DNA from: Devosia sp. Root635
Lineage (GTDB): Bacteria > Pseudomonadota > Alphaproteobacteria > Rhizobiales > Devosiaceae
NCBI RefSeq assembly: GCF_001427605.1
Contig: NZ_LMGZ01000019.1
Coordinates: 248,001-312,000 of the forward strand
DNA: 64,000 nucleotides
Direction of reading: 5' to 3'
Below, one piece after another: positions 38,966-46,359 of this stretch. A program made the translations under genes and the position numbers. Within the stretch, counting starts at the first letter, position 1; each line of letters starts with the position of its first letter. Under the pieces are notes generated by a model. The model saw only the letters and a program-made list of their open reading frames with translations. It made no database searches and had not been told where the DNA came from.

Positions 38966-39853
38966 ATGAAAACTGCACCACAAAACTATCATGCCCGGAT
39001 GCAGCGGGTGCTGGACCATATCGACAGCCATCTTGACGACGATCTGGACCTGGAGACGGTGAGCCGGGTTGCCGCCTTCTCGAAGTTTCATTTCCACCGG
39101 CAGTTCACGGCAACCTTCGGGTTGTCCGCCCACCGCTATATCCAGCTTGCCCGCATGAAGCGGGCTTCGCACGGGCTGGCCGGCAAGGACGCGCCAAGCG
39201 TCACCGATATTGCGATGGATGCCGGTTACGACGCACCCGATGCCTTTGCTCGCGCCTTTCGGCAACGGCTGGGGCAATCGCCGTCATCGTTCCGGAAATC
39301 CCCCGATTGGGGGTCGTGGCTTATGGCCTTCGGGCCACTCGACAAAGCAAGGAACACCCTCATGCAGATAATCTTTGACCACGACGACGTGACGATCCGC
39401 GATGTGGCCCCGACGCCGGTGGCCATCATGGAGCATCGCGGCGACCGGACGACGCTCCCAGACACCATCCAGCGCTTCCGGGCCTGGGGCAAGGCGGCCG
39501 GCCTGACGCCGGAAACAGGCCGCCCGACCTTCATGGTCTTCCATTCCGAACGGGAGCCCGCCATCCCGGCTGACTACAGCATGGACCTATGTGCCGGGAC
39601 CGACCAGCCAATCGCGGCGAATGACGGGCAGATGAAAGCGGGCGTGATCCCCGGCGGCCGCTGCGCGGTACTGCGCTATCCCGGCAATACCAACAATCTC
39701 GAGCCCGCCGCGCTCTACCTCTATCGCGACTGGCTTCCAGCCAGCGGCGAGGAGGCCCGCGACTTCCCGATGTACAGCAAACGCTGGCTGTCCCTCATCC
39801 CGGAGGTGCAGGCCCATGAAGTTGTCGTGGAACTGTATCTGCCGCTGAAATAG
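38966..39853 (+). CDS. AraC family regulator with GyrI-like effector domain
   Basis: 295 residues from the ATG at 38966 (AGGGAACG upstream); an open frame extends to 38720 but has no ribosome site. Residues 8-105 carry two helix-turn-helix motifs of the AraC type ('LETVSRVAAFSKFHFHRQF', 'VTDIAMDAGYDAPDAFARAF'). Residues about 135-295 are a GyrI-like/AraE_bind small-molecule domain ('VTIRDVAPTPVAIMEHRGD'). This fusion (Rob/SbmC-like) usually senses drugs or hydrophobic compounds. It is divergent from sdhC. Confidence 0.92.
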   Translation: MKTAPQNYHARMQRVLDHIDSHLDDDLDLETVSRVAAFSKFHFHRQFTATFGLSAHRYIQLARMKRASHGLAGKDAPSVTDIAMDAGYDAPDAFARAFRQRLGQSPSSFRKSPDWGSWLMAFGPLDKARNTLMQIIFDHDDVTIRDVAPTPVAIMEHRGDRTTLPDTIQRFRAWGKAAGLTPETGRPTFMVFHSEREPAIPADYSMDLCAGTDQPIAANDGQMKAGVIPGGRCAVLRYPGNTNNLEPAALYLYRDWLPASGEEARDFPMYSKRWLSLIPEVQAHEVVVELYLPLK

Positions 39854-39936
39854 GGGCAGGACTGCGCGCGGTTCAGGATTGCGGGCTGGCCGAAAGGCCC
39901 GGTTTAGGGCAGAAGACCGCCGACCAAGGAGCCCGC

Positions 39937-40524
39937 ATGTCCGAACCCGCCACCATTCTGAGCGTCACCCCGCTGGCCCGCGGCTGGGGACGGCTGGACC
40001 GCTACGAGGTCGACCATGTCCGCCGCGACGGCACGCGGCAGACGGTGCAGCGAGAAATCTACGACCATGGCAGCGCCGCCGCCATATTGCTGTTCGCGCC
40101 GGCCGCCCGCACCCTGATCCTGACGCGCCAGTTCCGCCTGCCGGCCCATGTCAATGGCGATCCGGCGTGGCTGATCGAGGCGCCGGCCGGCCTGCTCGAT
40201 GGCGAGAAGCCCGAAATTGCCGCCCGCCGCGAGGCCATGGAGGAAACCGGCTACGCGCCCGAAACCATGACCTTCCTGTTCAACGCCTATATGAGCCCCG
40301 GTTCGCTGACCGAGAAATGCGCTTGCTTCCTCGGCCGCTATACGCCCGGCCAACAGGCCGCGAGCGGCGGCGGGCTGGCCGAGGAAGGCGAGGATATCGA
40401 AGTGCTGGAACTGGGGCTCGATGACGCGCTGGCCATGGTGAAGGCGGGCAGCATCGTCGACGGCAAGACAATACTGATGCTGCAGGCGCTGGCCCTCAGG
40501 CTGGCGGCGGGGGAAGCGGTTTAG
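39937..40524 (+). CDS. nudK: Nudix hydrolase, GDP-mannose pyrophosphatase type
   Basis: 195 residues. It matches E. coli NudK along its length: 'QREIYDHGSAAAILLF', 'RQFRLPAHVNGD', 'AGLLDGEKPEIAARREAMEE', 'AYMSPGSLTEKCACF' and 'GEDIEVLELGLDDALAMV', ending 'DGKTILMLQAL'. The Nudix box has the shortened 'AGLLDGE' entry seen in NudK. It hydrolyses GDP-mannose or related NDP-sugars. Good ribosome site (AAGGAG). No sugar-nucleotide genes are adjacent. Confidence 0.85.
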   Translation: MSEPATILSVTPLARGWGRLDRYEVDHVRRDGTRQTVQREIYDHGSAAAILLFAPAARTLILTRQFRLPAHVNGDPAWLIEAPAGLLDGEKPEIAARREAMEETGYAPETMTFLFNAYMSPGSLTEKCACFLGRYTPGQQAASGGGLAEEGEDIEVLELGLDDALAMVKAGSIVDGKTILMLQALALRLAAGEAV

Positions 40525-40537
40525 GCCCTTGCCTGGA

Positions 40538-40619
40538 TTGGGTGTTGGGAGCCCGGATATCGGGGCCAGACATCCCCCCACCCTTGATCCCTCCCCGCAA
40601 GGGGGAGGGAGTCGACTGC
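40538..40619. repeat. Palindromic intergenic repeat, family D copy 1
   Basis: GGGTGTTGGGAGCCCGGATA, then CACCCTTGATCCCTCCCC-GCAA-GGGGGAGGG and GTCGACTG. Shares long identical tracts with 60131-60238, and in inverted orientation with 61461-61566. It lies just after nudK. Confidence 0.8.
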
Positions 40620-40682
40620 AACCCTACCAGGTCTGGACGATCCCACCCCTGCCCGGTTGGATAACGCCGTTCGCAGAAAGTC

Positions 40683-40889
40683 TCAGAAATCCACCAGCTT
40701 CTTGTCGGGGTCATAGGGCTGGTCCCTGGCGATGCGGGTCACCGCCTGGCCGGCCTTCATTTTCTTGCTGAACGCGTCATAGGCATAGCTGGGTGAGCCG
40801 TGGAGCTGCCAGCCTTCGCTGAGGGCCTTGGTGACCTTGTGGCAGAAAGCGGCGTCGTCCTCGCCGGTGAGGAAGCGGTAGATGAGCAT
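40683..40889 (-). CDS. DUF1737 domain-containing small protein
   Basis: 68 residues from the ATG at 40889. It starts 'MLIYRFLTGEDDAAFCHKVT' followed by 'ALSEGWQLHGSPSYAYD', the DUF1737 signature. Function is unknown; such proteins are small and soluble. It is divergent from the carbonic anhydrase gene with 73 bases between starts, so they probably share a promoter region. A longer frame to 40964 would overlap that region and lacks support. Confidence 0.88.
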   Translation of the reverse strand: MLIYRFLTGEDDAAFCHKVTKALSEGWQLHGSPSYAYDAFSKKMKAGQAVTRIARDQPYDPDKKLVDF

Positions 40890-40962
40890 ACGTGGCCCCG
40901 ATGCGCGGCTCGATAGATCGCCGCAGTTGATCTCGACCGATCTTAGCGCTAATCGAAAAGCC

Positions 40963-41604
40963 ATGCACAGCTTTCCCGACTACCTGCTCAAGGGTCATGC
41001 CAGTTTCATGGCGGGCCGCTATTCCCGAGAGAAGGACCGGATTCGCGACCTGGCCTCCGAGGGCCAGAACCCGTCCACCATGATCATCGCCTGCTGCGAC
41101 AGCCGCGCCGCGCCCGAAATGATCTTCGACGCCGGACCCGGTGAAATGTTCGTGCTGCGCAACGTGGCCAACCTGGTGCCGACCTACCAGCCCGATGCCG
41201 GCCAGCACGGCACCTCGGCCGGCATCGAATTTGCGGTCAAGGCGCTGAACATCGCCAATATCGTCATCATGGGCCATGGCCGCTGCGGTGGCATCAAGGC
41301 GGCGCTGGCACCCGACGCGGCACCGCTCGATGCCGGCGACTTTATCGGCAAGTGGATGGCCATGCTGGGCGAACTGCCCGGCCAGCTCGGCAAGAACAGC
41401 CTGATGACGCAAAGCGAGCGCCAGACGGCCCTCGAGCGCATCTCGATTCGCAACTCCATCCGCAACCTGCGCACCTTTCCCTACGTCAAGGCGCTGGAAG
41501 CGGAAGGCAAGCTCGCCCTGCATGGCGCCTGGTTCGACATTTCCACGGGCGAACTTTGGGTGATGGACGCCGACAGCGGTGATTTCGTCCGCCCCAATAT
41601 CTGA
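40963..41604 (+). CDS. Beta-class carbonic anhydrase
   Basis: 213 residues from the ATG at 40963. The Zn ligands are Cys44 ('IIACCDSR'), His105 and Cys108 ('GHGRCGG'), with the Asp46/Arg48 dyad. Residues after 'LDAGDFIGKWMAML' match the alphaproteobacterial branch. It interconverts CO2 and bicarbonate in the cytosol. A strong terminator follows at 41665. Confidence 0.96.
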   Translation: MHSFPDYLLKGHASFMAGRYSREKDRIRDLASEGQNPSTMIIACCDSRAAPEMIFDAGPGEMFVLRNVANLVPTYQPDAGQHGTSAGIEFAVKALNIANIVIMGHGRCGGIKAALAPDAAPLDAGDFIGKWMAMLGELPGQLGKNSLMTQSERQTALERISIRNSIRNLRTFPYVKALEAEGKLALHGAWFDISTGELWVMDADSGDFVRPNI

Positions 41605-41989
41605 CACAGGGCGGCGTTCGACTTTGTATCACGCCGCCGTGACCCTCAGGATGGCCGCCTTCACGGCGCCGTGATAGAAAATCACGGCGCCATTTCTTTG
41701 CCTTAGCTTGGCGCATACCAAAATGTCGCAGGCTTAGGCAAATGCGTTTCGCAGTACTATTTTGTTAAAGCAGCAGTTTTCATTGATAGACTTGTTGACA
41801 ACAACTGTCTTTCGTACCTGCGTTACTGCCCGGATTTTGCCGCAGTAAATCCCGACCACCGCCGATTTTCCGGCCCGGACCAGACACATTGGGAAATCAT
41901 TGTCTGTCCCACGGGCCGCAGGAGAGTGGCTCGTCGGAGACCGGCTAACCGATCACCGTTTTTCTCCCCAACATTGGAGCTCAACTCCC
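41605..41989. other. Intergenic region between carbonic anhydrase and the first EF-hand gene
   Basis: About 385 bases without a gene. It holds an 8-base hairpin (GGCGGCGT/ACGCCGCC, 41608-41636), the terminator at 41665-41699, and a noticeably AT-rich stretch at 41735-41815 with the perfect palindrome TTGTTGACAACAA (41792-41804). The AT-rich part probably carries the promoter and possibly an operator for the EF-hand gene. Confidence 0.55.
41665..41699 (+). terminator. Rho-independent terminator after carbonic anhydrase
   Basis: Perfect 11-base stem GGCGCCGTGAT / ATCACGGCGCC with a 5-base AGAAA loop, followed by ATTTCTTTG. It is nearly symmetric, but the T-rich tail supports rightward use. Confidence 0.8.
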
Positions 41990-42247
41990 ATGAAGAAGAT
42001 CATCCTGTCGTCCCTCGTCGTTCTCGGCCTTTCCACCGCCGCGTTCGCCCAGGCTGCCACCGATTTCGCGACCGTTGATGCGGATGCCAGCGGCGGCGTG
42101 TCCCTGGCCGAGGCCCAGGTTGCCTGGCCCGACCTGACCGAAGAGGCCTTCACGGCTGCCGATACCGACGCCAATGGCGATCTGTCCGCCGAAGAATATG
42201 ACGCCCTGGTTGCCGCTTCGGCCGCCCCGGCTGTCCCGGCCAGCTAA
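41990..42247 (+). CDS. Small secreted EF-hand protein (first of a pair)
   Basis: 85 residues from the ATG at 41990. Signal peptide 'MKKIILSSLVVLGLSTAAFA' is followed by two canonical EF-hand loops, 'DADASGGVSLAE' and 'DTDANGDLSAEE', each with Asp/Asn/Ser ligands and the closing Glu. It is predicted to be a periplasmic calcium-binding protein. The ribosome site GGAG (41976-41979) can pair with CTCC (41985-41988) just before the start, so initiation may be structure-dependent. The 42350 gene is a paralogue. Confidence 0.9.
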   Translation: MKKIILSSLVVLGLSTAAFAQAATDFATVDADASGGVSLAEAQVAWPDLTEEAFTAADTDANGDLSAEEYDALVAASAAPAVPAS

Positions 42248-42275
42248 GCCGCTAACGTCCTCCCGGGCGTCCATG

Positions 42276-42313
42276 AAGCCACCCCACGCCTCCTGGGGTG
42301 GCTTCTTTGTTTT
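42276..42313 (+). terminator. Rho-independent terminator between the two EF-hand genes
   Basis: Perfect 11-base stem AAGCCACCCCA / TGGGGTGGCTT with a 7-base loop, followed by CTTTGTTTT. It should end the first EF-hand transcript 28 bases after its stop, leaving the second paralogue with its own promoter or with read-through. Confidence 0.92.
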
Positions 42314-42349
42314 GAGGCCGCAGCCGCGGCCGCTATCGGAGTTATTTTC

Positions 42350-42622
42350 ATGCACAAGATTGCCCTGAGCCTGGCCGTCCTCGGCCTGTCGGCGGGCGCT
42401 GCCTTCGCGCAGACCCCGACCAGCTTTGTCGATGTCGATACCGACGCCAATGGCGAACTGAGCTTTGCCGAACTGCAATTGATCTGGACCGACCTGACGC
42501 AGGACGAGTTCGATGGCGCCGATGCCGATGCCAGCGGGGGCCTGACCCCCGATGAGCTCAACAGCCTGCAGCCGTCAACGCTGCCGGCAACGCCCGAAGC
42601 GCCGGAAGCGCCGGCGGAATAG
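42350..42622 (+). CDS. Small secreted EF-hand protein (second of a pair)
   Basis: 90 residues. Signal peptide 'MHKIALSLAVLGLSAGAAFA' is followed by EF loops 'DTDANGELSFAE' and 'DADASGGLTPDE', then a Pro/Ala/Glu tail. The two loop types appear in the opposite order from the first gene, which suggests duplication with reshuffling or simple divergence. Predicted periplasmic calcium binder. It is convergent with the DMT gene, 10 bases apart. Confidence 0.9.
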   Translation: MHKIALSLAVLGLSAGAAFAQTPTSFVDVDTDANGELSFAELQLIWTDLTQDEFDGADADASGGLTPDELNSLQPSTLPATPEAPEAPAE

Positions 42623-42632
42623 ACCGCGCTTT

Positions 42633-43514
42633 TCAGTCGAGCCGGACGGCCGGCTCGGCTGGCCGTCCGCGCAAAACCGTGACCAGCAGGCCGGCAATGA
42701 CCAGCACCGCGCCGCCGATCTCCATCGGCGTGATGGTTTCGCCCAGCACGAGATAGCCCGACAGCAGCCCGGTGATCGGCACCAGCAGCGTGAAGGGCGC
42801 GACCACAGTGGCCGGATGGCGCCCCAAGAGCCAACTCCAGATGGCGCCGCCCAGCAGCGTTGCCGGATAGGCGAGGAAGGCGATGAGCCCCGCATCCGCC
42901 CAGCCGAAGCCGGCCAGCGCATCGAGCACCGTCTGCGGGCCTTCCACCAATAGCGACAGCCCGATCAATGGCACGGGCGCGGCCAGCGCCCCCCAGACGG
43001 TAAAGGCCAGCGCGTTGACACGGCCGGCTTTCTTGGTCAGCACATTGGCCAGCCCCCAGCTCAGCGCCGCCAGCAGCGTCATGCCCAGCGGCAGGATGGC
43101 CGTGGCAGCCAGGCGTTCCACGGCGATGACGCCGATACCTGCAAAGGCGATCAGCGCGCCGATGACCTGGAAGCGGCTGGGGCGTTCGCCCAGCAGCACG
43201 AAGGCCAGCGCCATGGTGAAGAACGCCTGGACCTGCAGGACCAGCGAGCTGAGCCCTGCCGACATGCCCCAGGAAATCGAGAGATTGAGAAAGCCATAGA
43301 GCGCGAAGCCAAAGGCCAGCCCGAACCCGACCACGTAATACCACCGGGTTTTCGGCGGCCGGATGAAGAACACCGCCGGCAGGGCGGCCGCGACGAAACG
43401 CAGCCCGGCCGCCAGAATGGGCGGCAAGGCCTCGACGCTCAGCTTGATGATGACGAAGTTGAAGCCCCAGATGATGACGACAAGCAGGGCAAGCAGGACG
43501 TGGCGGAAGGGCAT
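42633..43514 (-). CDS. DMT superfamily transporter (EamA, RhaT/YedA-like)
   Basis: 293 residues with ten predicted helices in two EamA halves. It starts 'MPFRHVLLALLVVIIWGFNF' and has 'VVAPFTLLVPITGLLSGYLV' and 'LGETITPMEIGGAVLVIAGL' near the C-terminus. It is probably an amino-acid or metabolite exporter. It is downstream of asd on the same strand, with repeat 43546-43671 between. Confidence 0.9.
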   Translation of the reverse strand: MPFRHVLLALLVVIIWGFNFVIIKLSVEALPPILAAGLRFVAAALPAVFFIRPPKTRWYYVVGFGLAFGFALYGFLNLSISWGMSAGLSSLVLQVQAFFTMALAFVLLGERPSRFQVIGALIAFAGIGVIAVERLAATAILPLGMTLLAALSWGLANVLTKKAGRVNALAFTVWGALAAPVPLIGLSLLVEGPQTVLDALAGFGWADAGLIAFLAYPATLLGGAIWSWLLGRHPATVVAPFTLLVPITGLLSGYLVLGETITPMEIGGAVLVIAGLLVTVLRGRPAEPAVRLD

Positions 43515-43545
43515 TTCTAATCCGTGGTGGAGACCGACTTCCCCA

Positions 43546-43671
43546 CACCTCTCCCTTGGGGGAGAGGTCGGTGGCGCAGCCGACGGGTGAGGGGGCCTTC
43601 CTCACGCACTGAACCAAATAAAGGCCCCCTCACCCGACCCTTCGGGTCGACCTCTCCCCCAGGGGAGAGGT
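43546..43671. repeat. Palindromic intergenic repeat, family A copy 2
   Basis: Outer arms CACCTCTCCCTTGGGGGAGA and the complement, inner GGGTGAGGGGGCCTT / AAGGCCCCCTCACCC. It fills the space between asd and the DMT gene almost exactly. Confidence 0.85.
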
Positions 43672-43680
43672 AAAGAGGCG

Positions 43681-44721
43681 TTAGGCCGCCAGGCGCGCCT
43701 TCAGCCCGCGGGCGATGAGTTCTTCGGCGATCTGGATGGTGTTGAGCGCGGCCCCCTTGCGCAGGTTGTCCGAAACCACCCACATGACGAGGCCGTTTTC
43801 GACCGTATTGTCCTCGCGGATGCGGGAGACGAAGGTATCGTATTCGCCCACCGTCTCGACCGGCGTCGCGTAGCCGCCGGGTTCGCGCTTGTCGAGCACC
43901 GAAATCCCCGGCGCGTCGCGCAGCAGGTCGCGCGCCTCATCGGCCGAGATGGGATTCTCGAACTCCATGTTGACCGCTTCCGAATGGCCGACGAAGACCG
44001 GCACGCGGACAGCGGTGCAGGTGACCTTGATCTTGGGATCGAGAATCTTCTTGGTTTCGGCCAGCACTTTCCACTCTTCCTTGGTGTAGCCGTCTTCCAT
44101 GAACACATCGATATGCGGGATGACGTTGAAGGCGATCTGCTTGGGGAACTTGCCGGGCGTCGCCGTATCGTTGACGAAGATGCCCTTGGTCTGGTTCCAC
44201 AGCTCGTCGACGCCTTCCTTGCCGGCACCCGATACCGACTGGTAGGTCGAGACGACGATGCGCTTGATCCTGGCCGCGTCGTGCAGCGGCTTGAGCGCCA
44301 CCACGAGCTGGGCGGTGGAGCAATTGGGATTGGCGATGATATTGCCGCGCTTGGGATCGGCCAGCCACCGGTCGAGCACTTGCCCGTTCACTTCCGGCAC
44401 CACCAGCGGCACATCGGAATGATAGCGCCAGTAGCTCGAATTGTCGATGACGATGCAGCCCGAAGCGGCGATGCGCGGCGCCCAGTCCCTGGAGATGGAG
44501 CCACCTGCCGACATGATGGCGAAATCGACGCCCTTGAAGTCGAAGTCTTCTAGATTCTTGGCCTTGAGGATCTTGTCGCCATAGGAAATCTCGCGCCCGA
44601 TCGACTTGGACGAGGCCAGCGCGATCACCTCGTCGGCCGGGAACTTGCGCTCGGCCAGAATATTGAGAACTTCCCGGCCCACATTGCCTGTGGCACCGAC
44701 GACAGCGACGCGATAACCCAT
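43681..44721 (-). CDS. asd: Aspartate-semialdehyde dehydrogenase
   Basis: 346 residues. NADP site 'VVGATGNVGREVLNIL' at 6-21; active-site Cys in 'ANPNCSTAQLVVALKPLHD'; 'GHSEAVNMEFE' contains the catalytic His region. It makes L-aspartate semialdehyde, the branch point to Lys/DAP, Thr and Met. The start has GGAG 8 bases upstream. It is preceded by a ~225-base leader with a Thr/Lys-rich mini-ORF (see that entry). Confidence 0.98.
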   Translation of the reverse strand: MGYRVAVVGATGNVGREVLNILAERKFPADEVIALASSKSIGREISYGDKILKAKNLEDFDFKGVDFAIMSAGGSISRDWAPRIAASGCIVIDNSSYWRYHSDVPLVVPEVNGQVLDRWLADPKRGNIIANPNCSTAQLVVALKPLHDAARIKRIVVSTYQSVSGAGKEGVDELWNQTKGIFVNDTATPGKFPKQIAFNVIPHIDVFMEDGYTKEEWKVLAETKKILDPKIKVTCTAVRVPVFVGHSEAVNMEFENPISADEARDLLRDAPGISVLDKREPGGYATPVETVGEYDTFVSRIREDNTVENGLVMWVVSDNLRKGAALNTIQIAEELIARGLKARLAA

Positions 44722-44824
44722 TTGGAACTCCAGTCCCTTGCCATTTCCGCCCCCGCGCGATGACTAGCCATCGCGGTCAGTGCTTTGAGCCTCTCCCCGT
44801 CGGGAGGTGACCCGGGGAAAGACG

Positions 44825-44920
44825 TCAGGCGGTTTTGGTGGTTTTGGTCATGAGGGCAGCGACGCCCCCGGCGGTGGGCCGGGCGGTTGCGAGTTCCGCA
44901 ATGTCGAAAAAGCTGCGCAT
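44825..44920 (-). CDS. Candidate leader peptide upstream of asd (Thr/Lys-rich C-terminus)
   Basis: A 31-codon ORF, ATG at 44920, TGA at 44825-44827. It begins MRSFFDIAEL and ends MTKTTKTA, with the codons ACC AAA ACC ACC AAA ACC just before the last Ala. Thr and Lys are both end products of the pathway that asd serves, which is what a ribosome-mediated attenuator would use. It lies about 25 bases after the predicted transcription start and ends 103 bases before asd. No ribosome site is obvious for the first ATG, and no U-tract terminator follows, so mechanism and reality are unproven. A shorter start at the internal ATG (44851) is possible. Confidence 0.45.
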   Translation of the reverse strand: MRSFFDIAELATARPTAGGVAALMTKTTKTA

Positions 44921-44952
44921 CGATTGACTGCTTTGGTTGAAAGCAGGACTTC

Positions 44953-44980
44953 TCATACGCCCAAATAGGAAAGAGTCAAT
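44953..44980 (-). promoter_or_regulatory. Candidate sigma70-type promoter for asd
   Basis: On the minus strand, TTGACT (44980-44975), a 16-base spacer, then TATGAG (44958-44953). Start of transcription would be near 44945. A TGCTTT/AAAGCA hairpin follows at once at 44946-44930. The promoter sits in a less GC-rich patch, while the rest of 44722-45109 holds only the leader. Confidence 0.55.
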
Positions 44981-45109
44981 GAAATTGCCGCGGGGCCGCA
45001 CGAGTGATGCGCCATTGCAACAAGTCCTGTATTAAGACGCTGTTAAGCGACTGAATTATTGCGATATGAAGGTCTTTCGCGCCGCAATGGCGCGAGCGGG
45101 GGACGGACG

Positions 45110-46195
45110 ATGCGGGCTGTAGTGTTTGCCGGGGCGGTGGCGGGGGCGTTGGCGCTGGCGGGGAGCGCCGCGGCGCAGAGCAACGCGCTCTATTTCAGCC
45201 CCGATCTCGGCAGCGAATTCACCGCTCCCAGCGCCTTCGAAGGCCTCTATGCCGGCGCGCTGATCGGCCCGATCTCGGCCCGCAAGAACAATTTCAACAC
45301 GGTGGGCGCCGAAATCCGGCCGGAACTGGGGGCCGTGGTCGGCTGGAACCAGCCGATTGCCCCCGGTGTCATCGTCGGCGCCGAGTTGCAGGGCACGGTC
45401 GCCACCGATTTTTCGAACTCGGCCTATCTGCGGCTGATGGCGCTGGCCCGGCTGGGCTTTGCCGCCGGCGACAACAGCCTGATCTATGTCCTTGCTGGCG
45501 CCGGCCGCATGGGTGAAAGCTGGGCCTTCGAAGCCGGAATCGGCGCCGAGGTGATGGTGACCCCCAATATGGGCCTGCGGCTCGAAGCGGCCGGTATCGG
45601 CCAGCTTGGCCCGGTGCCCAATGGCAACGACGTCCCCGCCATTTCGGCCATGCGCATTACGTCAGGCGCCATCTGGCAGCTCGATGGCGGGCCGGCAGCG
45701 ACCAGCTTCAACACGGGCGCGGTGACCGACTTTTCCGGGCTCTATGCCGGCATCAATATCGGCAGTCTCGCCGATCCGCAGTTCAACTTCTTCGACGACT
45801 ATGGCCATGGCTGGCATCTGAGCCGCTTCGAGATGGGGGGGCTGGCCGGCTACAACCATGCGCTGGGCGACATGATCCGCGCCGGTATCGAAGTGCAGCT
45901 CGGCGCCAATTACGACACGTCGGGCGATGCCGGCATCGACGCGCTGGCGCTGGCCCGCATCGGCGTGGTGCCGGTGCCGGGTGTATTGGCCTATGCGGCG
46001 GGCGGCGTGGGCCTGGTCGAGGCCGCAGGCGCCTATGCCTTTGGTGGGGGTGTGGAATATGCCCTCTGGGGCAAGACCGCCTTGCGCGGCGAAGCGCTGC
46101 TGCTGGGCCGCATGGACGGTGCGCCGGGCCTGACCGGTATTTCCGGCCCCACGACCTCCAAGGTCACCATTGGCACGGTGTGGCACTTCGACTAA
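45110..46195 (+). CDS. Outer-membrane beta-barrel-like protein with internal duplication
   Basis: 361 residues from the ATG at 45110 (GGGGGACGG upstream). Signal peptide to about residue 23. Residues about 43-191 and 207-361 look like two copies of one Hyphomicrobiales OMP-type unit: 'FEGLYAGALIGPI' at 43 and 'FSGLYAGINIGSL' at 208, each followed by alternating hydrophobic strands and a 'GVVGWNQPIAPGV' or 'GLAGYNHALGDMI' middle. It ends 'WHFD', close to the Phe-ending barrel signal but with one extra Asp. Role unknown. Confidence 0.82.
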   Translation: MRAVVFAGAVAGALALAGSAAAQSNALYFSPDLGSEFTAPSAFEGLYAGALIGPISARKNNFNTVGAEIRPELGAVVGWNQPIAPGVIVGAELQGTVATDFSNSAYLRLMALARLGFAAGDNSLIYVLAGAGRMGESWAFEAGIGAEVMVTPNMGLRLEAAGIGQLGPVPNGNDVPAISAMRITSGAIWQLDGGPAATSFNTGAVTDFSGLYAGINIGSLADPQFNFFDDYGHGWHLSRFEMGGLAGYNHALGDMIRAGIEVQLGANYDTSGDAGIDALALARIGVVPVPGVLAYAAGGVGLVEAAGAYAFGGGVEYALWGKTALRGEALLLGRMDGAPGLTGISGPTTSKVTIGTVWHFD

Positions 46196-46201
46196 GAGCG
46201 G

Positions 46202-46332
46202 GCACCACGCCCTCGTGGTTCGAGGCGCGTGAAGAACGCGCACCTCACCATGAGGGCTACTTACACCTCGGTGCAGCAGCCCTCATGGTGAGGCGGGAGC
46301 ACTTGCGACCCTCGAACCACGAGGGCGTGGCA
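46202..46332. repeat. Palindromic intergenic repeat, family B copy 1
   Basis: Outer arms CACGCCCTCGTGGTTCGAGG and the complement ending GAGGGCGTGGC, inner CACCTCACCATGAGGGCTAC / CCCTCATGGTGAGG. Very similar to 54690-54818. It lies between the OMP gene and the flavoprotein gene. Confidence 0.85.
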
Positions 46333-46359
46333 CCATTTCGCCACTCCAAGGATTGAGCC

